Source of the DNA: Marasmius tenuissimus
Lineage: Eukaryota; Basidiomycota; Agaricomycetes; Agaricales; Marasmiaceae
Assembly: GCA_029532415.1 (NCBI GenBank)
Contig: JAQOTA010000069.1
Span: 1,922,001 to 1,986,000, forward strand
Reading direction: 5' to 3'
Length of the DNA stretch: 64,000 nt
In this document: piece by piece, positions 10,616 to 23,060 of the stretch
Layout: the number at the start of each line of letters is the position of its first letter
Position numbering within the stretch: position 1 is the stretch's first letter
Notes under the pieces: model-generated
The model's database searches: none
The model's input: the letters and a program-made list of their open reading frames with translations, nothing else
What the model was told of the DNA's origin: nothing
Position numbers and translations under genes: made by a program

Positions 10616-13600
10616 AACGGATGCCAGAACCTGGAGGTCTAGAAGGGTATCAGGTTACGGAAACAGGGATGTCCGCACAAAGAAAAAGTAAAGTCGCGTC
10701 ATGTTAAATATGTGCCTTCCGTCGCATTCATGGGTCAGCTGCCCTCTGGACTGAATTCTTCCCGTACAGACGAGTTAGTCCGGTGTGTATCAGGAGAGTC
10801 AGGAGAAGCGAGTGAGGGCCAGAAGGAAGGATCTAGAGACAGGCTACCGCGTGGGTATTTTTCTGAAGTCAATGATCCCTCAAGATCAGAAAAGTTCGAT
10901 AAAGCGTACCGAAGTCTGCCAGGTATCGTGGCGCCGATCGGCTTGTCCCTCTTCGAGCGTGTCCATTTTCATCCAATTTGCGTACATAGAGAGGGACGAG
11001 CTCAGGAAACACGTATGGCGACTCATGGATATACGCATGCATGTGATTGGGTGACCACAGACCACGGTTTCGAAGTCCTCGACGTTTGAGTGAACACCTT
11101 ACTGCCGGTGTAAGTAAAGCTCTGAGAACAACTTATAGTTCATTATCTTTTCATTCCCGTTTCTCCTATCCCTTTCTCTCTTCTAGCAGCCCGAACTTCG
11201 ACTGCACCTTCATCGATGAGAACGATCCCAAAACCGATCATCATCGCAAAATACCACACGACACAACGATACTCGAGCTTTTCCTCGTCCTTAAAACCAT
11301 GTGGTCGGCAGTTTGTCAAACGCCAAAAAGAGTCACTTGATGGTGTTCGTCGTCCGGGTCCTGTCTGTATGCCTGACGGGTTAGGCCCATTCTCCTGGGC
11401 CCTAGTCATTGCTACTCGGAACCGGTCAGAACGCTGGGCATGCAAATCCTCATGAAGTGTCGAGACGTACCGGTCGAGGAGGGCAGGCGAATGCCAAATC
11501 TTAGGATAGCCACCTATGACAAGGAATATCCTCGGGGGTGGTGACTCGTGAGAGTCACATATCGGAACTCTTCTGGGAGGTAGACCTTTAAACGGTGACA
11601 CAAACCGGGTGGCATCAGCATGTCAGAGATCGCTTCTTTGCCCGTGAATATTGAATAGTATGGTGCTATGGGCTTCGGTACCGATGTGTCATCACAGTGC
11701 ACTAATGGTCCACAAGGAGAATGAGTTTGAGTGTATGTATTACTATTAGAACACTCGCCTTGCCACTTGTGACTTTTAGCCTTCTTGAAATTTCCGAAGT
11801 TCCTATCCATATGTCTTGGCAGCACGTCAGATTGCTTGAACACAACCTGTCGCTACTACCCCAATCGACCAGGTCAGTCCTTGGAGGCATTGAGCTCTAG
11901 CAAGACAGACGTCAGAGCGAAACGTGAGTTTTGCTAGCCCGCCGGTTGATTGTAGCTTGCGAGACTTGATCAGGAAATTGGTCGGGGCGGGAAAGGGCGG
12001 CAAGCCTCAAGCATCCGGGGGCTATTGAATGTAATCTGGAGACTGGATCCACAAGGACATGAAGTGTGAGGACTGATCATTGATTGCCTGCCACCAGGGA
12101 TGTATTAGATGAGGGGATCGGTCAGATATTGAAGAACACCTTCTCGTATTCTTAAAGCCTCCGCCATTGCCCACTCCCAACGTACTTGGGCCATTAGATC
12201 ACGTTCAAGTTCGAGACGTGGGAGCGGGTGCTGTGTTGCATTCCACACGAGAAACAGCGGAACAACGTCTAAATTGAGTGAAATTATGCTAGAAATTGCC
12301 TTTGAGCTTACGATTTTCGAATGCCTAGTAAAAGCAACGTTTAGATGAGCTATAATCATTCCTGTTGCACTACTGAAGCTCGATGCGCTTATTAATAGTC
12401 AAGACGGGGTCATCTGGGTGGGCGCGGAGTTGTACTGTCGTGGTTGGACATCTCAGTTTGACCCGAGCGACATCAAGATGGCGAGGAATCATCAGCTGCC
12501 TTGATATTTGCTACTCACCACCACTGTCCAGCGCCATGAGAGATAAGGGTCAAGATGCATGGGAACCTATGGGAACTCGAAGGAGCTCGATCAATTGCGA
12601 AACGCCGGCACATATTCCAGAATGTTGGATTTGTGCGGATTCGCATTCGGATTCGTATCTTGTCCTCTTTTGATTCCTCATGTAAGAACGGAAATTACTT
12701 TTTCTTCTTCTTGTGGAACATCGACAAGAAGTCCACATACCGCCGACCGCAGCCCAGAAGTCAATCTCTTCTGTTCATATGGTGGGTGTATGTAGTAGTG
12801 AGGAACGAAAATAGAAAGGGTACTATGCCGGTGGCATTTTGGACGATCCGATCAGAGAACCTGCCCTAAACACTCGATGGCAGATCGGGCCGGGGTAAGC
12901 CTTGGCTCTGACTCAAGCTCTCTGAATTTCGGACTTATCCGCAGAAGTCAGAACTTTGAACATTGCGACTTCACCTTCCTGAGTCCTATGAGCTAGCCGC
13001 TATAGAATCTCTTCACTTCTCTTAGGCTCACTCGAGTGCCTATTTTCTTAGACTTGGCGCTACAGAACTCCCCAATTCGCGATCAACGAGGGCTTCCAAG
13101 TCCCAGCTATCCCTGCAACTGTGAGCTCACTACGTGTTTAGTAGTCAGTGTTCGTTTGTCTGGAGCGATGGCAGAGGCGCTTTGGTTGGAGGACGGCTGA
13201 TTTCGAGTAGCTTCTGAGTTTCTCCCCCGCTTTCGTCCGTGTAAGAGGTAAGAGGTCAACCTACGGTGGTCCCATTCAGGACTGATAATCTAACTCCAAG
13301 AATCGGGGTCAAATCGAGCGCGAAACATCGCACCAGTGACCTGTATAGAAGCCTTGACCAGATAACGACTCGATCTTAAGTGCATCTTCACAAGTTTCCA
13401 GTACTTCTTTCCTCGGATTCGATCCGAGGCGCCCTTGCATTTTTTTCACATACATTGCTCGGCGTTGGTCTGGGTCTGAGGCTGTTTGCCTTTGCCTTTA
13501 ACTCTACGAATTCGATTGAAACATCTCTGCCCTGGACCGGAACTTGCCCGCATACTGACTGCGGGAAGATGAAGCTCAAGATTGCGAAGGTGAGTGCGCA

Positions 13601-13821
13601 TATCCTTAAAAGCCTTGCTATTCAAGTGAACAGCAAACCAACAGACCCGGAGAATAAGCAAAGAATTGTGAGAGAAAATGCACTTATCCCGCATCCGACT
13701 CTCCGGGCTGTTCGCGACGGTGTTGTTTTTTTATCGTTGCAGTAAGTGCGCCGTTTTACTCTGTCCAATAACTCATCTCATCAGCTTCTAATTTGTTTTG
13801 ATCACGCTCTCACTATTACAG
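10616..13821. other. long gene-poor stretch
   Basis: Minus-strand frames at 11143-11601 and 11514-11843 are open but have no domain or splice support. The frame at 11143-11601 carries one possible membrane helix (CVVWYFAMMIGFGIVLI) and could be a gene remnant. I find no repeat that recurs elsewhere in the window. Confidence 0.35.
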
Positions 13822-14007
13822 ACTACCCATTCCACAACGAACGCGGTCGTATTCGCTTCGCCATCCTCCATCAGTAACGTCACTGTAGTCCACCAGGCCC
13901 ACCTATGCCGCAAAACAACCAAAGACTGTCGCCTCCCGGAAAATGACTGCGGGGTAAACTGCGTCTGTCGGAACTTTTATGGTACGGGGATCTCGGCGGA
14001 CAATTGG
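13822..14007 (+). CDS. possible internal exon of a small Cys-rich secreted protein
   Basis: An open segment of 62 codons is bordered by a good acceptor (ctattacag) and donor (gtaagtc). It reads ...HLCRKTTKDCRLPENDCGVNCVCRNF..., with Cys spacing C-x6-C-x6-C-x3-C-x-C, as in small secreted fungal proteins. Upstream, ATG 13678 followed by LSGLFATVLFFYRC looks like a signal peptide with a gtaagt donor at 13742, but the reading phases of the two do not match. The gene model is therefore incomplete or the gene is broken. I do not recognise a family. Confidence 0.3.
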
Positions 14008-14622
14008 GTAAGTCTCGTTCTATCTAATTCTTCGCTGGTCTGGGCAACTCGAGAACGTAAAATGACCTGTTTCAAACTTGCGATGTCCGGGGATGTATTA
14101 CCGTCATCGTGGCATAATGTCTGGACTTATTGTCGGATAATGGATTGCCTGGCCCTTGCGCGCGGTCGCCGGTGAGGGAGGGTGGAGATGGGCGTTCTTT
14201 CCTAGCCGCATTTCCTAGTTAAATCTGCATCGTGTTTATGGTAGCAACCTGTAGCACCTACTTACCTACCCTAAATCAACTGTATACTAAAGTCTTGATA
14301 CCCACAGGCCACGAGCCCCTGGCTTCAATATCTCAGGCCTCAGGGGCGGTTAACCTCGCGGATGTTAAGGTTGACACGGGCTTCTTAGGTCAAAATAATC
14401 GAACTTTCTTACACAACTTGTACAATTGGGGCCAGCCTTGGACTCTTAGTCGAGCCTATGGCTATATGCACCGGTACAGGACATTCAAATGATCTCGAAG
14501 AACCAAGCTGAAAACTCCAACTACCACGAGTTACGATGTGGTCATGAATCAGGGCGAGCGATAAGTACACATTCTTACCGGATCAACCGAGACTATCACA
14601 CTGCTGAGCATGAGGCTACGAG

Positions 14623-14629
14623 TATAAAA
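14623..14629 (+). promoter_or_regulatory. TATA box of the sulfotransferase-like gene
   Basis: TATAAAA lies 61 bp upstream of the ATG at 14690, a usual distance for a fungal core promoter with a short leader. Confidence 0.5.
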
Positions 14630-14689
14630 TTAAAGCCAAGGCTGCTGCAGAGCGCGACCCTCTCGTTCTATCGCTCGACGCTCATCATC

Positions 14690-16402
14690 ATGGACTCTCG
14701 TATCTTCATCTACTCTCACCCACGTACCGGATCCAACCTGCTCGCCAAGCTATTGGAGACACATTCTGACTTAGTAGTGAGACAGGTGAACGGGCTCCGA
14801 GTGTTCTTTTCACGCTGACTACAAGTCGCTTGACAGTATCCCTTTCTCGTGAGACCTCATCACTACTCAGCCTGGGAATGGTAGCAGTACGTACACGTAC
14901 TCAACAATATTTCATCATTTCGAATATAGGACGCGTTTCGATTTGGGCCGGAGAGACAGGTGCTGAGAAGCAATCCTGAGCTGTAGCCTGTTGGAGATCA
15001 TCAGAGCCGTTTGCATATCCCTAGAATAATTTCGCACGACTCCACACAGTTGATCTGTTTATGGCCAAACAATCGCACATGGCCAGAACCTCAGTTCTCG
15101 AGTAGAATCCCAGTGGCCTTCATCCATTATTCGCTCGGTGAAGCTTTCAGAACGAGATGAAGAAACAAACCTGGTCAACGGCGTGGTTCCTTGTCAGATT
15201 GAGAGTGCTTGACCAGTATGAGCCGCGGGTCGCGACGCGTCACGACGCGTCATCCAATTGAGTTTGCTCACATGGAGTTATTTGGCAGTAAACAGATCAA
15301 GTATGTGGGGTCGTGCGAAATTATTCTAGGGATATGCAAACGGCTGCAAGACGCATCCACGGTCTGACAGTGAGCCATTATCATGATTCGTGTCCTAATA
15401 CTACTGGTACTATGGTATGTACTTACATCTTGTGATTTGATCTTGTGGCTGAGAAGAAACTCTAGGCTACAAGACGGACTCGATAGTATGCAGACCTGGA
15501 TCAGAGAGGTCGAAAACAAGGCGAGTACCCCGTTCGTTTGCGTTGCATGATCTGTAATAATCTATTCAAGCATGCAAGGAAAGAAAATTCTGATAAAAGG
15601 ACACGTTTACCAAATGATGTTCACCAAAAGCGTCAACGCCCACCTCAGCGGAGTCCAACGCAAGGATTTGCCGGTACCCAATATAGTCGACCGGTTTTTG
15701 GACGTTTTAGACGGGGAATCGAACTCGCATTCATCACTCTCGAGCTCAAAGCAGCGCTAAACCCGAACTCAATCCCAGATCCAACGTTCCTCCCCGCCCG
15801 CTTATGCGCGACATTCAAACCCATCTTCATCATCCGACACCCGGCCAAAATGATGCCCTCGTACATGCGCGCCGCTTCGGGGTTCGGAGCAACGATATTC
15901 AATGAAGACATGGTGGTAGAGACGCAGTACAAGTGGTCGAGGATGATGTTCGACTGGTATCGGGGGCTCTACGAGTCCGATTCAGTTTCAAATATGCCTA
16001 GAGAAAGTTGTCAGTTCCCTGTGGTAATCGACGGAGACAAACTGATCCACAACACCGAGTCCCAAATGCGCAGGTTATGTGGTATATTGGGTATCGATCC
16101 CACAGAAATTCGATACTCCTGGGATCCGGTGAACACGTTTGAGAGTGAGATGGCGGAAAAATTCGTTGGGACGATTGGAAGGTCGACGGGAGTTTTGAGG
16201 CAGGAGGTACGTATATGGTATTTATTTGACTCGTATTTTCCGGACCTCTCAATGATTTCTTCAGGACTATAACATTCCGGCGTTGGAGGAAGAAGCGAGA
16301 AAGTGGGCTGAAGAATGGGACGAGAAGACAGTGGAGAAGATGAAAATTTTTGCAGAAATGGCAATGGAGGATTATCAATATCTTCTCGATCGTAGTATCT
16401 GA
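14690..16402 (+). CDS. sulfotransferase-like P-loop protein
   Basis: Seven or more exons can be traced. Exon 1 (14690-14785) has IFIYSHPRTGSNLLAKLLETH, the 5'-phosphosulfate (P-loop-like) motif. Exon 2 (14837-14880) and the 20-nt exon 3 (14940-14959) continue it. Exon 4 (15466-15524) gives LQDGLDSMQTWIREVE, and exon 5 (from 15579) gives KKILIKGH. A later exon carries FIIRHPAKMMPSYMRA, the 3'-phosphate binding motif (RHPxxxxPSxxR). The last exon (16265-16402) ends at TGA 16400-16402. One intron near 15697-15765 is not resolved. By family it would transfer sulfate from PAPS, but many fungal members are uncharacterised and the acceptor is unknown. The intron between exons 3 and 4 is unusually long (about 500 bp) because it contains a foldback repeat. 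Confidence 0.75.
15006..15344. mobile_element. foldback/MITE-like insertion in the sulfotransferase intron
   Basis: Two 64-bp arms, 15006-15069 and 15281-15344, are inverted copies with about five mismatches; the core GTTTGCATATCCCTAGAATA is exact. Between them lies about 210 bp with a short local repeat of ACGCGTC units (15229-15252). No target duplication was identified, and there is no coding capacity. The insert lies wholly within an intron, so the host gene can still be spliced. Confidence 0.7.
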
Positions 16403-17400
16403 GCCCTATGTGGAGCGTTCATAGCAGTTTCAATGGACCATTCGCATCTTGTAAAGATAGTATCGAGGCTCTCTTTTTCTGAGAAGACACCGATTATCAG
16501 CTTTAGTTTTTCGTAGGATGCGGGTCGGAATCACTCATCGATATCTAACTGTCCAGGTGCAAGGCGAATGAACGAAATAAAAAACCACTACCCTCTACGA
16601 GCCGTGGTACTTGGAGCTAGCAGGCGATGAAGATGAGGGCGACTAATTCAAGATCACGTTGGCCTGCCCTCAATGACATCTTTGTGAGTTCCAGAACTTC
16701 GGACCGGCCCGGACATCGTCTTAATCGCTTTGGACCACCAGGGATACTTCCGTCTGTCTTCAAATTTCGATGCAAAAAGGACGTACCGTTCTCTACCCTT
16801 ACAAAACATGGACGTGAAACTAAGTTGCCCATGCGAAAAGGGCTGCTTAGACGGAGAAATCAGAGCCAGAGTCGGAGGAGGTTCTACCTGGCAAAGTAGT
16901 GCCAACAATTCTGACGGGTTGGCACTCTGGAGGTATCAAATACATCTTGCTGCAAGGTTATCTAAACAGAATCATTCGTACGAAAGTGCCTTTGTATCTG
17001 AACCGGCAGCCAATCTCATTTTGCCCACAGCTTCGCATCGATGTAGATAATTGCAATACCGAGATGTTTTTTCCTCACCTCCCTCTTCGTATGGTTTGCT
17101 ATTATCATGTCAGGAACCTCGTATAAGCAACCTTCACAATTCTTTATTGCCGCCGATGCCTTTCAATATCATACGTCCTTGGGTTGGTCACTCATTGAAT
17201 CGGCTCGTTTCCGAGGCTTGGCGGAGAGTTGCGCAATACATGCCGCTGGCGCAACGTCACTTTCGGCTACGTATTTCTGCACTGAAACCCTTCCAATGCT
17301 GACTTGAACTTTCGTATCAAACAGTTTACACTCTCAACGGTACTGTCCCGAGCCCCGACGGGAAGTCTGAATTCCAATGGTCGATGAAACAGCATTGTAG
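16403..17400. other. intergenic, no supported gene
   Basis: Short overlapping frames on both strands without domains. The right end holds the SDR promoter. Confidence 0.4.
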
Positions 17401-17408
17401 TATATAAG
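17401..17408 (+). promoter_or_regulatory. TATA box of the SDR gene
   Basis: TATATAAG is located 93 bp upstream of the ATG at 17494, in the right orientation and spacing for the core promoter of the following gene. Confidence 0.5.
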
Positions 17409-17493
17409 GTCACCCACAGGCGCCAGGACTAGCCACAAAATAAAACACCAAGGCTCCTCCGCCCCATCAGTTTCTATCTGCGAGTCTTACAGT

Positions 17494-18771
17494 ATGAAGC
17501 TCACCCATGAGATACTCTACCACTACCAAACCAAGGGCATGCCTCCCGCCGTTCAGGGTGTTTCGTTGACAGGCCAAGTCGTCCTCATCACGGGCGCCAA
17601 CACTGGGTTGGGTTTTGAAGCTGCGAAACACTTTGCCATTCGGGGTCCGGGGAAGCTGATTTTAGTCTGTAGGAATGAGGAGAGAGGGAGGAATGCCGTG
17701 GATCGTGAGTCCAGCCTCTTTATACCGTTTCCTATCTCGTTTTTCAATGACACTTCGGTCGACCCGTATGTTCAAACGTTCAGGCGTCAAATCCGAAACG
17801 GGCTTTGATCGAGTCGAATTATGGACCTCTGATCTCTCGTCATTCGAGTCCGTGCGGTCGGTCAGAGACAAAATCCTCAACCTTGAACGGTTGGATATTC
17901 TCGTTGAAAACGCTGGAGTCGCCATGGACGGGTACTATGAGACAAAAGATGGATGGGAGACTACGTACGCTTCGACCTTGAGTGTGTTACAGGCCGTCTG
18001 ACGTTGATGTTTTCTCTCTTAGCTTGCAAGTCAATGTCCTCAGTACTGCCCTTCGCATCATTCTTCACCTACCCAAATTGATCGAAACGGCGAGGGAACA
18101 TTCGGAGACGGTCCCTAGGATCGTGTACGTATCAAGTGCTTCACCGGATCACGCGCAGATCCCTGCAGAGTTCATTGTTGCGCCTAACACGTTGAAAGCT
18201 TTCCATGAAGACCGCGGAGAGAATGCGAAAGAGTGAGTGGTGCTCTGCGACGCCTCGAAATTTTAAAATACTCACACTTCGAGCTCATAGTTGGTCCACC
18301 AAACGGTATTACGAGTCTAAAGGTGGTTTACAAGATCGCATCTCGCTTCCTCTCGCATCTTCCTGACGATACCCTCACGAGCTAGTGCTGGCAGACAGCT
18401 TCATGCGTGCTCTTCAAACTCACCTTCCTACGGTGACATGCACCTCTGTTGCACCTGGGTTCTGCGAGAGCGACTTGTCCCGGCACGCCACCGGAGAACA
18501 AGCTGAAGTTGTGCGCAAGCTGAAGGAAGTAATGGCGTACACCTCCGAAGAAGGAGGGCGACAGCTTCTCTATGCCGCTATCGGGGAACGAGACAAGGAA
18601 GACCAAATGAGGGGTGCTTTTTTGGCGTATAGCGAGATATGGCGGTGGAGCGATTTTTTGCTGAGTGAAGGGGGGAAGAGATTGGAGGGGAAGATGTGGA
18701 AGGAGATTTTAGAGGTTGTCACGAGCGTTGATGAGAAGACTAAAGAGGTGATTCAGGAGTATCTTTCTTGA
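17494..18771 (+). CDS. short-chain dehydrogenase/reductase (SDR)
   Basis: Five exons: 17494-17704, 17784-17974, 18023-18232, 18291-18322 and 18386-18771. Exon 1 has VVLITGANTGLGFEAAKHFA, the TGxxxGLG dinucleotide-binding motif. Exon 2 has the acidic DLSSFESV and LDILVENAGVA (NAG motif). Exon 3 has VNVLSTALRI and the catalytic-Ser strand IVYVSSASP. The exon 4-5 junction rebuilds YYESKVLADSF, giving the YxxxK catalytic pair. The length and motifs match retinol-dehydrogenase/WWOX-like fungal SDRs, so NAD(P)-dependent oxidation or reduction of a small alcohol or carbonyl is expected; the substrate is unknown. All splice sites used are GT..AG and the frame is intact. Exon 1 starts MKLTHEILYHYQ with no signal peptide. 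Confidence 0.85.
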
Positions 18772-18974
18772 AATTCCCGTATTTTCACTCTTGTAGAACG
18801 AATGCGAAATGAATGCTCTTGAGCAGGCTGGTTTTTACATACAAAGTAATATCATATTTGTATATGTGGGCACCGAAGCGCCAGATTCATGGCCTGTTTC
18901 CAGTGGCGGGTTCAGGTCAGGAGGTTTGGTGGAAGAGAAACATTCGCCGATTGAAACAACTCACCGCCCTTAAG

Positions 18975-19629
18975 ACCCACGACCTGCCCTCGACTCACCC
19001 TCCTGGGAGCCTGAAGAGGCTCCGTTGGACAACGTCGAGTCTACAGACACCATGATATCTGAAGAAGAGAGATTCGGATTTCTGTTGAAGGCTATCAGGA
19101 GGTCATCTTATACCATTATGTCGGAATTGTACTTCGACCTCGCAATGTTCCTGAAATTCGAGCAGGCCCTAAAGTGTAGAACGGTGGGGCCGGTCAGTAT
19201 TATGCCGACACGGTACGCGAGAGGGATCCTATCAATGGCGGCTGCAATAGATGTAAAGAGGAGGATGTTGAAGAGGAGGCTAACGACCAATGGACACCGC
19301 GTCAGCAGCGAATCAAACTTGGGTGCTTTGAAGAAGAAAACGAAAAGATGCTCACAGGAAATCCCATTGACTACTACGGATCAGAGATTTCGAAAATGCG
19401 GGGACATCCTTCGCTAATATCAAGAACTTCAATCGTTCTATGAGCCCGATTCGATTTTCTTCAGTTCCAGGTTGAAGGTGATGCAAAGAAGAATGCGTGG
19501 GGCGCCTGCCAGTCGCAAAGGCAATGGATGTGCCATTCAAGATATAAATGGTGGAGCAAATCCGGTGAATGGTATGATTTATCTCGGAGTGCACGCAGCT
19601 GGTCTCGTTGACGATGGTTCCATTGAAAC
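18975..19629 (-). pseudogene. 7TM protein A1, 3' half (split gene)
   Basis: This is the downstream half of the gene whose 5' half lies at 27183-27788. It encodes FNGTIVNETSC and the following helices, then after an intron LLFNILLFTSIAAAIDRIPLAYRV and HFRACSNFRNIARSKYNSDIMV. These align closely with the intact paralogue A2 (IPLAYRV against VPLAYRV, NFRNIARSKY against TFRNIAKSKY). An early TAA at 19108-19110 falls where A2 continues, so the cytoplasmic tail is also damaged; the related tail reads on to about 18975. The 5' border is the target duplication of the inserted element. Confidence 0.8.
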
Positions 19630-19881
19630 AAGAGATAAGTTTCAAAAAATTAAATAATGACATTACCGAGTGATCACTCCTATTTAAATCCCTTCCTCCG
19701 AGTCCATGCCACTGATCCTCCATCGCGGGCTTGAAGTGCCAGCTCAACTGACACCTTGAGGGGCGCTCAGTCGTTGTAGGGTGTCATTACGATTGTCCTG
19801 TACATTTATCGGGCCAAATTGACGTATAATAGAACAAAGGAAAAGGAAGGAAGGTCGTTGCTGTCTGATTTAGATGATTAT

Positions 19882-20139
19882 TGTTGAGGCAGAGGTCCTG
19901 CCCACGCAGTGGCAGCATGGGACAGACTAGCTCACCTGGAGATAGGCTTAGAGGCAGCAACGAGAGTAGTAAAAGTACTGGTATTGCATGTAGATACAGA
20001 GATACTTACATACTATACAGAGGTGGCTGTATCTTCTATAACAGGAGTGACTAGGAATAGCATAGATCATAGTGAAACGATTGAAGCATATATGCGGCCC
20101 GATACAACGGTCCATATATCCGGTAGTCCGGATTCAACA
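19882..20139 (-). repeat. 3' LTR of copia-1
   Basis: 258 bp, TGTTGAG at the left end and CAACA at the right end on the + strand. It is identical to the other LTR except for one base. Related sequence is at 44565-44822 (copia-2, + orientation). Confidence 0.95.
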
Positions 20140-20151
20140 CTCCCCCTCGCT
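20140..20151 (-). other. polypurine tract of copia-1
   Basis: Read on the minus strand this is GCGAGGGGGAG directly before the 3' LTR, the expected primer for plus-strand DNA synthesis. The same tract precedes the 3' LTR of copia-2 near 50346-50356. Confidence 0.75.
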
Positions 20152-20180
20152 AAGTGCAGCACAAGTAGAGCACGAAGCGT

Positions 20181-21542
20181 CTATTCGTACGAATAAAGTT
20201 CAAGTCCAAGATGTTCTCTAAAAGCGGAGAACTTGACATGACCCAAATTCTTGGTAAACATGTCCGCAGGATTGTAGGCACCGTCAATAAAGAAAAGATC
20301 GACCTTGCGGTCTGAAACACATTCGCGAATATAGTGATAGCGAATTTCAATGTGTTTGGTGCGACGTTCTTGAACTGGGTTAGAGGCAATAAAAATCGAG
20401 CCTTGATTATCTCCACATATGGGGACAGGAGCCATATCAATCCCAAGTTCAGAGAGTAACTGTCGAATCCACACAGCCTGACGACTACAGTCGGATAGCG
20501 CCATGTATTCAGCTTCAGTGGATGAAAGCGCAACAGTCTTCTGGGCGCGTGATTGCCAACAGAAGATGCCACCTGCCAATTTGAAGAAATAGCCTGTGAT
20601 CGACTGACGTTTGATAGGATCAGCAGCCCAATCAGAATCAGTGAATGCTAGTAAACCTCCGTCAGAGGCTCCATCATAGACCAATGCATAGTCTGGAGTC
20701 CCTGCAAGATAGCGGCAAATATAAAGCGCCTTCTTCAGGTGATCCTCCAATGGATTAGCAGAAAATTGAGAAAGCTTCGTAACAGCGTAGGCAATGTCTG
20801 GACGAGTGCCAAGCATGATGTACAAAAGCGATCCAATCACTGATTGATATCGAGCGCGACGTTCGGGATCAACAGGACCTTCGTTGGGTTGTGGAATATA
20901 GCCGGCGGGAAGAGGAGTATCTGCTGCTTTTGCATTCTGCATGCCAAATCGCTTCAAGACCTTCTTCAAATATTCAGTCTGGTCAAGAAGGATTTTACGG
21001 CCTCTGCGACGAATACGCATGGGCAAGAACTCTTTAACTTCTCCAGGATCACGGCATTCCCAACGAGCCATAAACTCGGCTTTCTTCTTTTCGACAAAGG
21101 CTTTGTTGGGTCCAAGGAATAATGCATCATCGACATAGATCAAAGCGATACATTCTTCACCAGTCTCACGATCTTTGCAGATGAAGAGACCTGCATCGGA
21201 AGTTAAGCGTTTGAAGCCCATTACTTCCATGGACAAGCTGAGAGCACGCCACCACTCAAGAGCAGCTTGCTTCAGTCCATATAATGCACAGCGAAGGCGA
21301 TAGACTTTGCCTTCCTGACCCTGAACCTTGAAACCTTCAGGTTGATCCATATAGATCTCTTCTTTAAGTTCGCCATATAGAAAGGCGTTCTTCACATCCA
21401 ATGCCTGAATGTGCCAGTTTTTGAGAGCTGCTAATGCGAGCATCATCCGTACAGTTTCAAACCACACAACTGGTGAGAAGATCTCATCAAAATCAACTCC
21501 TTCGACCTGAGAGAAACCCTTGGCAACAAGTCGAGCTTTCTT
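20181..21542 (-). pseudogene. pol: copia-1 reverse transcriptase and RNase H
   Basis: Open from just after TGA 21543-21545. It has the copia RT core (LDVKNAFLYGELKEEIYMDQPEGF, then LYGLKQAALEWW), the catalytic ALIYVDDALFLG, and a full RNase H with FTDSDWAAD, LSSTEAEYMAL and RTKHIEIRYHYIRE. It ends at 20181 within sequence adjoining the 3' LTR. The active-site YVDD is intact here, unlike in the two older copies of the window. It is called a pseudogene only because it is cut off from Gag-integrase by two stop codons. The first in-frame Met lies at 21467, but native translation would be as part of a polyprotein. Confidence 0.85.
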
Positions 21543-22991
21543 TCAACCGTCTGACTTAACGTCAAACACCCATCTGTTTTTGACAGCCTTGCGACCTTTA
21601 GGTAGGTCAACCAATTCGAAGACCTTGCGCTTGCGAAGAGCCTCTAGTTCATCGCGGCAAGCGGCCTTCCATTCTCTCTGCTGCTCAGCTGGCAGCTTCA
21701 GTATGTCACGGAGAGTCCACTCTCGAACGTTAGACATATCGGTGAGGTCGTCGTGAACGGGAACTGCCCGATTTAACAGATAAATCACGAAACCTACTCC
21801 CCCTTCCTGGGATAATTGTTGCACTAAGCTATCGGGCTGACTCCCCCTGGAGTTACACATGGTAGACAGACTGGCACGATTAGTCCCAGGAACCTTTCTG
21901 GGTCTGCCTCTCCTACGAGTAGTAGGTGGATCCATGGGTTCTCTATCACCCGTGGCATCTCTCCATGTAGAATTTCTCTCCATATCACGCACAATGCGCG
22001 AGGGATTATTTGGGTCTCGTTGTTCACCAAATACGTTATCAGGTTGCTTAGTACCCGTCCGTTTCCTGCCCGAACGCCTTGGCGGCGGAGTCTGCTCTTG
22101 TCCACCCACAGGTGTAGGCGGCCTAGGAGGCTGGAACAGAGGATCAGGATCAGAGTGTTGACGTTCACCCTGAGGTACATGACCATCTCCATCATCGTCA
22201 TGAGGAGATTCCGATCGCTTTGGAAGGTTCTTGGGAGGATAAAGATTGTCATCAGACGAATCATCATCACTATCCGAAGAGAAGTTGGGATTTTCACCTA
22301 ATACCGGCGGTATTTCAGGGATTTCACCCACCGGGGTAAAGCCACGCGGTTTCTTATCAGAACACTTCGGGAACAAGTTTTCATCGAACAGAGCAGTAGC
22401 GCTTTTGAAGATAGCATTATTGGACATCTTCATGAAGACATATCCTTTCATGCCTTCCTGAAAACCGATGAAGGTCATCAGCTCCAAACGCGGAGATAAC
22501 TTGTTAACTCGACGTTTTTCCGGAATAAACGCATACGCTGCACATCCGAAGACTCGAAGATCCGAAACATCCGGTGCACTGCCATGCAACTTCTCATGTG
22601 GGGTCAACCAATGTAAATGCTGGGACGGCGTCCAGTTGTGAGGTGCAACAGCGTGCAACACACAGAATTCCCACCAAGAAGGTGGAAGACAAGCATCAAA
22701 GCGAAGAGCTTGAGCTTTCTCGACAATGGTCCGATTGAACCATTCTGCACAACCATTCTGTTCCGGCGTATATGGAATGCTGGTCAGAATTTTGATACCG
22801 TGCTCCTTCAGTACATCATCGAAGGCATCCGATTTGTACTCTCCCCCTCCATTGGACATCCATTCCTTAATATCAACACCAAATTGTACCTTCACCATAG
22901 CAATAAAGTCACGGAGCATCTTGACAGAGTCAGATTTGCGTTGCATGAGCATTGTCCAGCCATGTGAAGTACAGTTGTCGACAAACAACAT
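21543..22991 (-). pseudogene. pol: copia-1 integrase core to start of RT
   Basis: Encodes the integrase catalytic domain: MLFVDNCTSHGWTML, WMSNGGGEYKSDAFDD and SIPYTPEQNGCAEWFNRTI supply the D, D and E of the DDE triad. A Pro/Asp-rich linker follows, then the entry to RT (GRKAVKNRWVFDVKSDG). The frame ends at TGA 21543-21545, where copia-2 has CAA; an ancestral CGA (Arg) explains both. It lies in the same reading frame as the upstream Gag part, separated by TGA 23061-23063. Confidence 0.85.
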
Positions 22992-23060
22992 ATACCATTT
23001 GTATTTGTGGTACGACTCAGTGGGAATTGTTTGAGGTCGGAGTGGATTTCTTGAAGGGTT

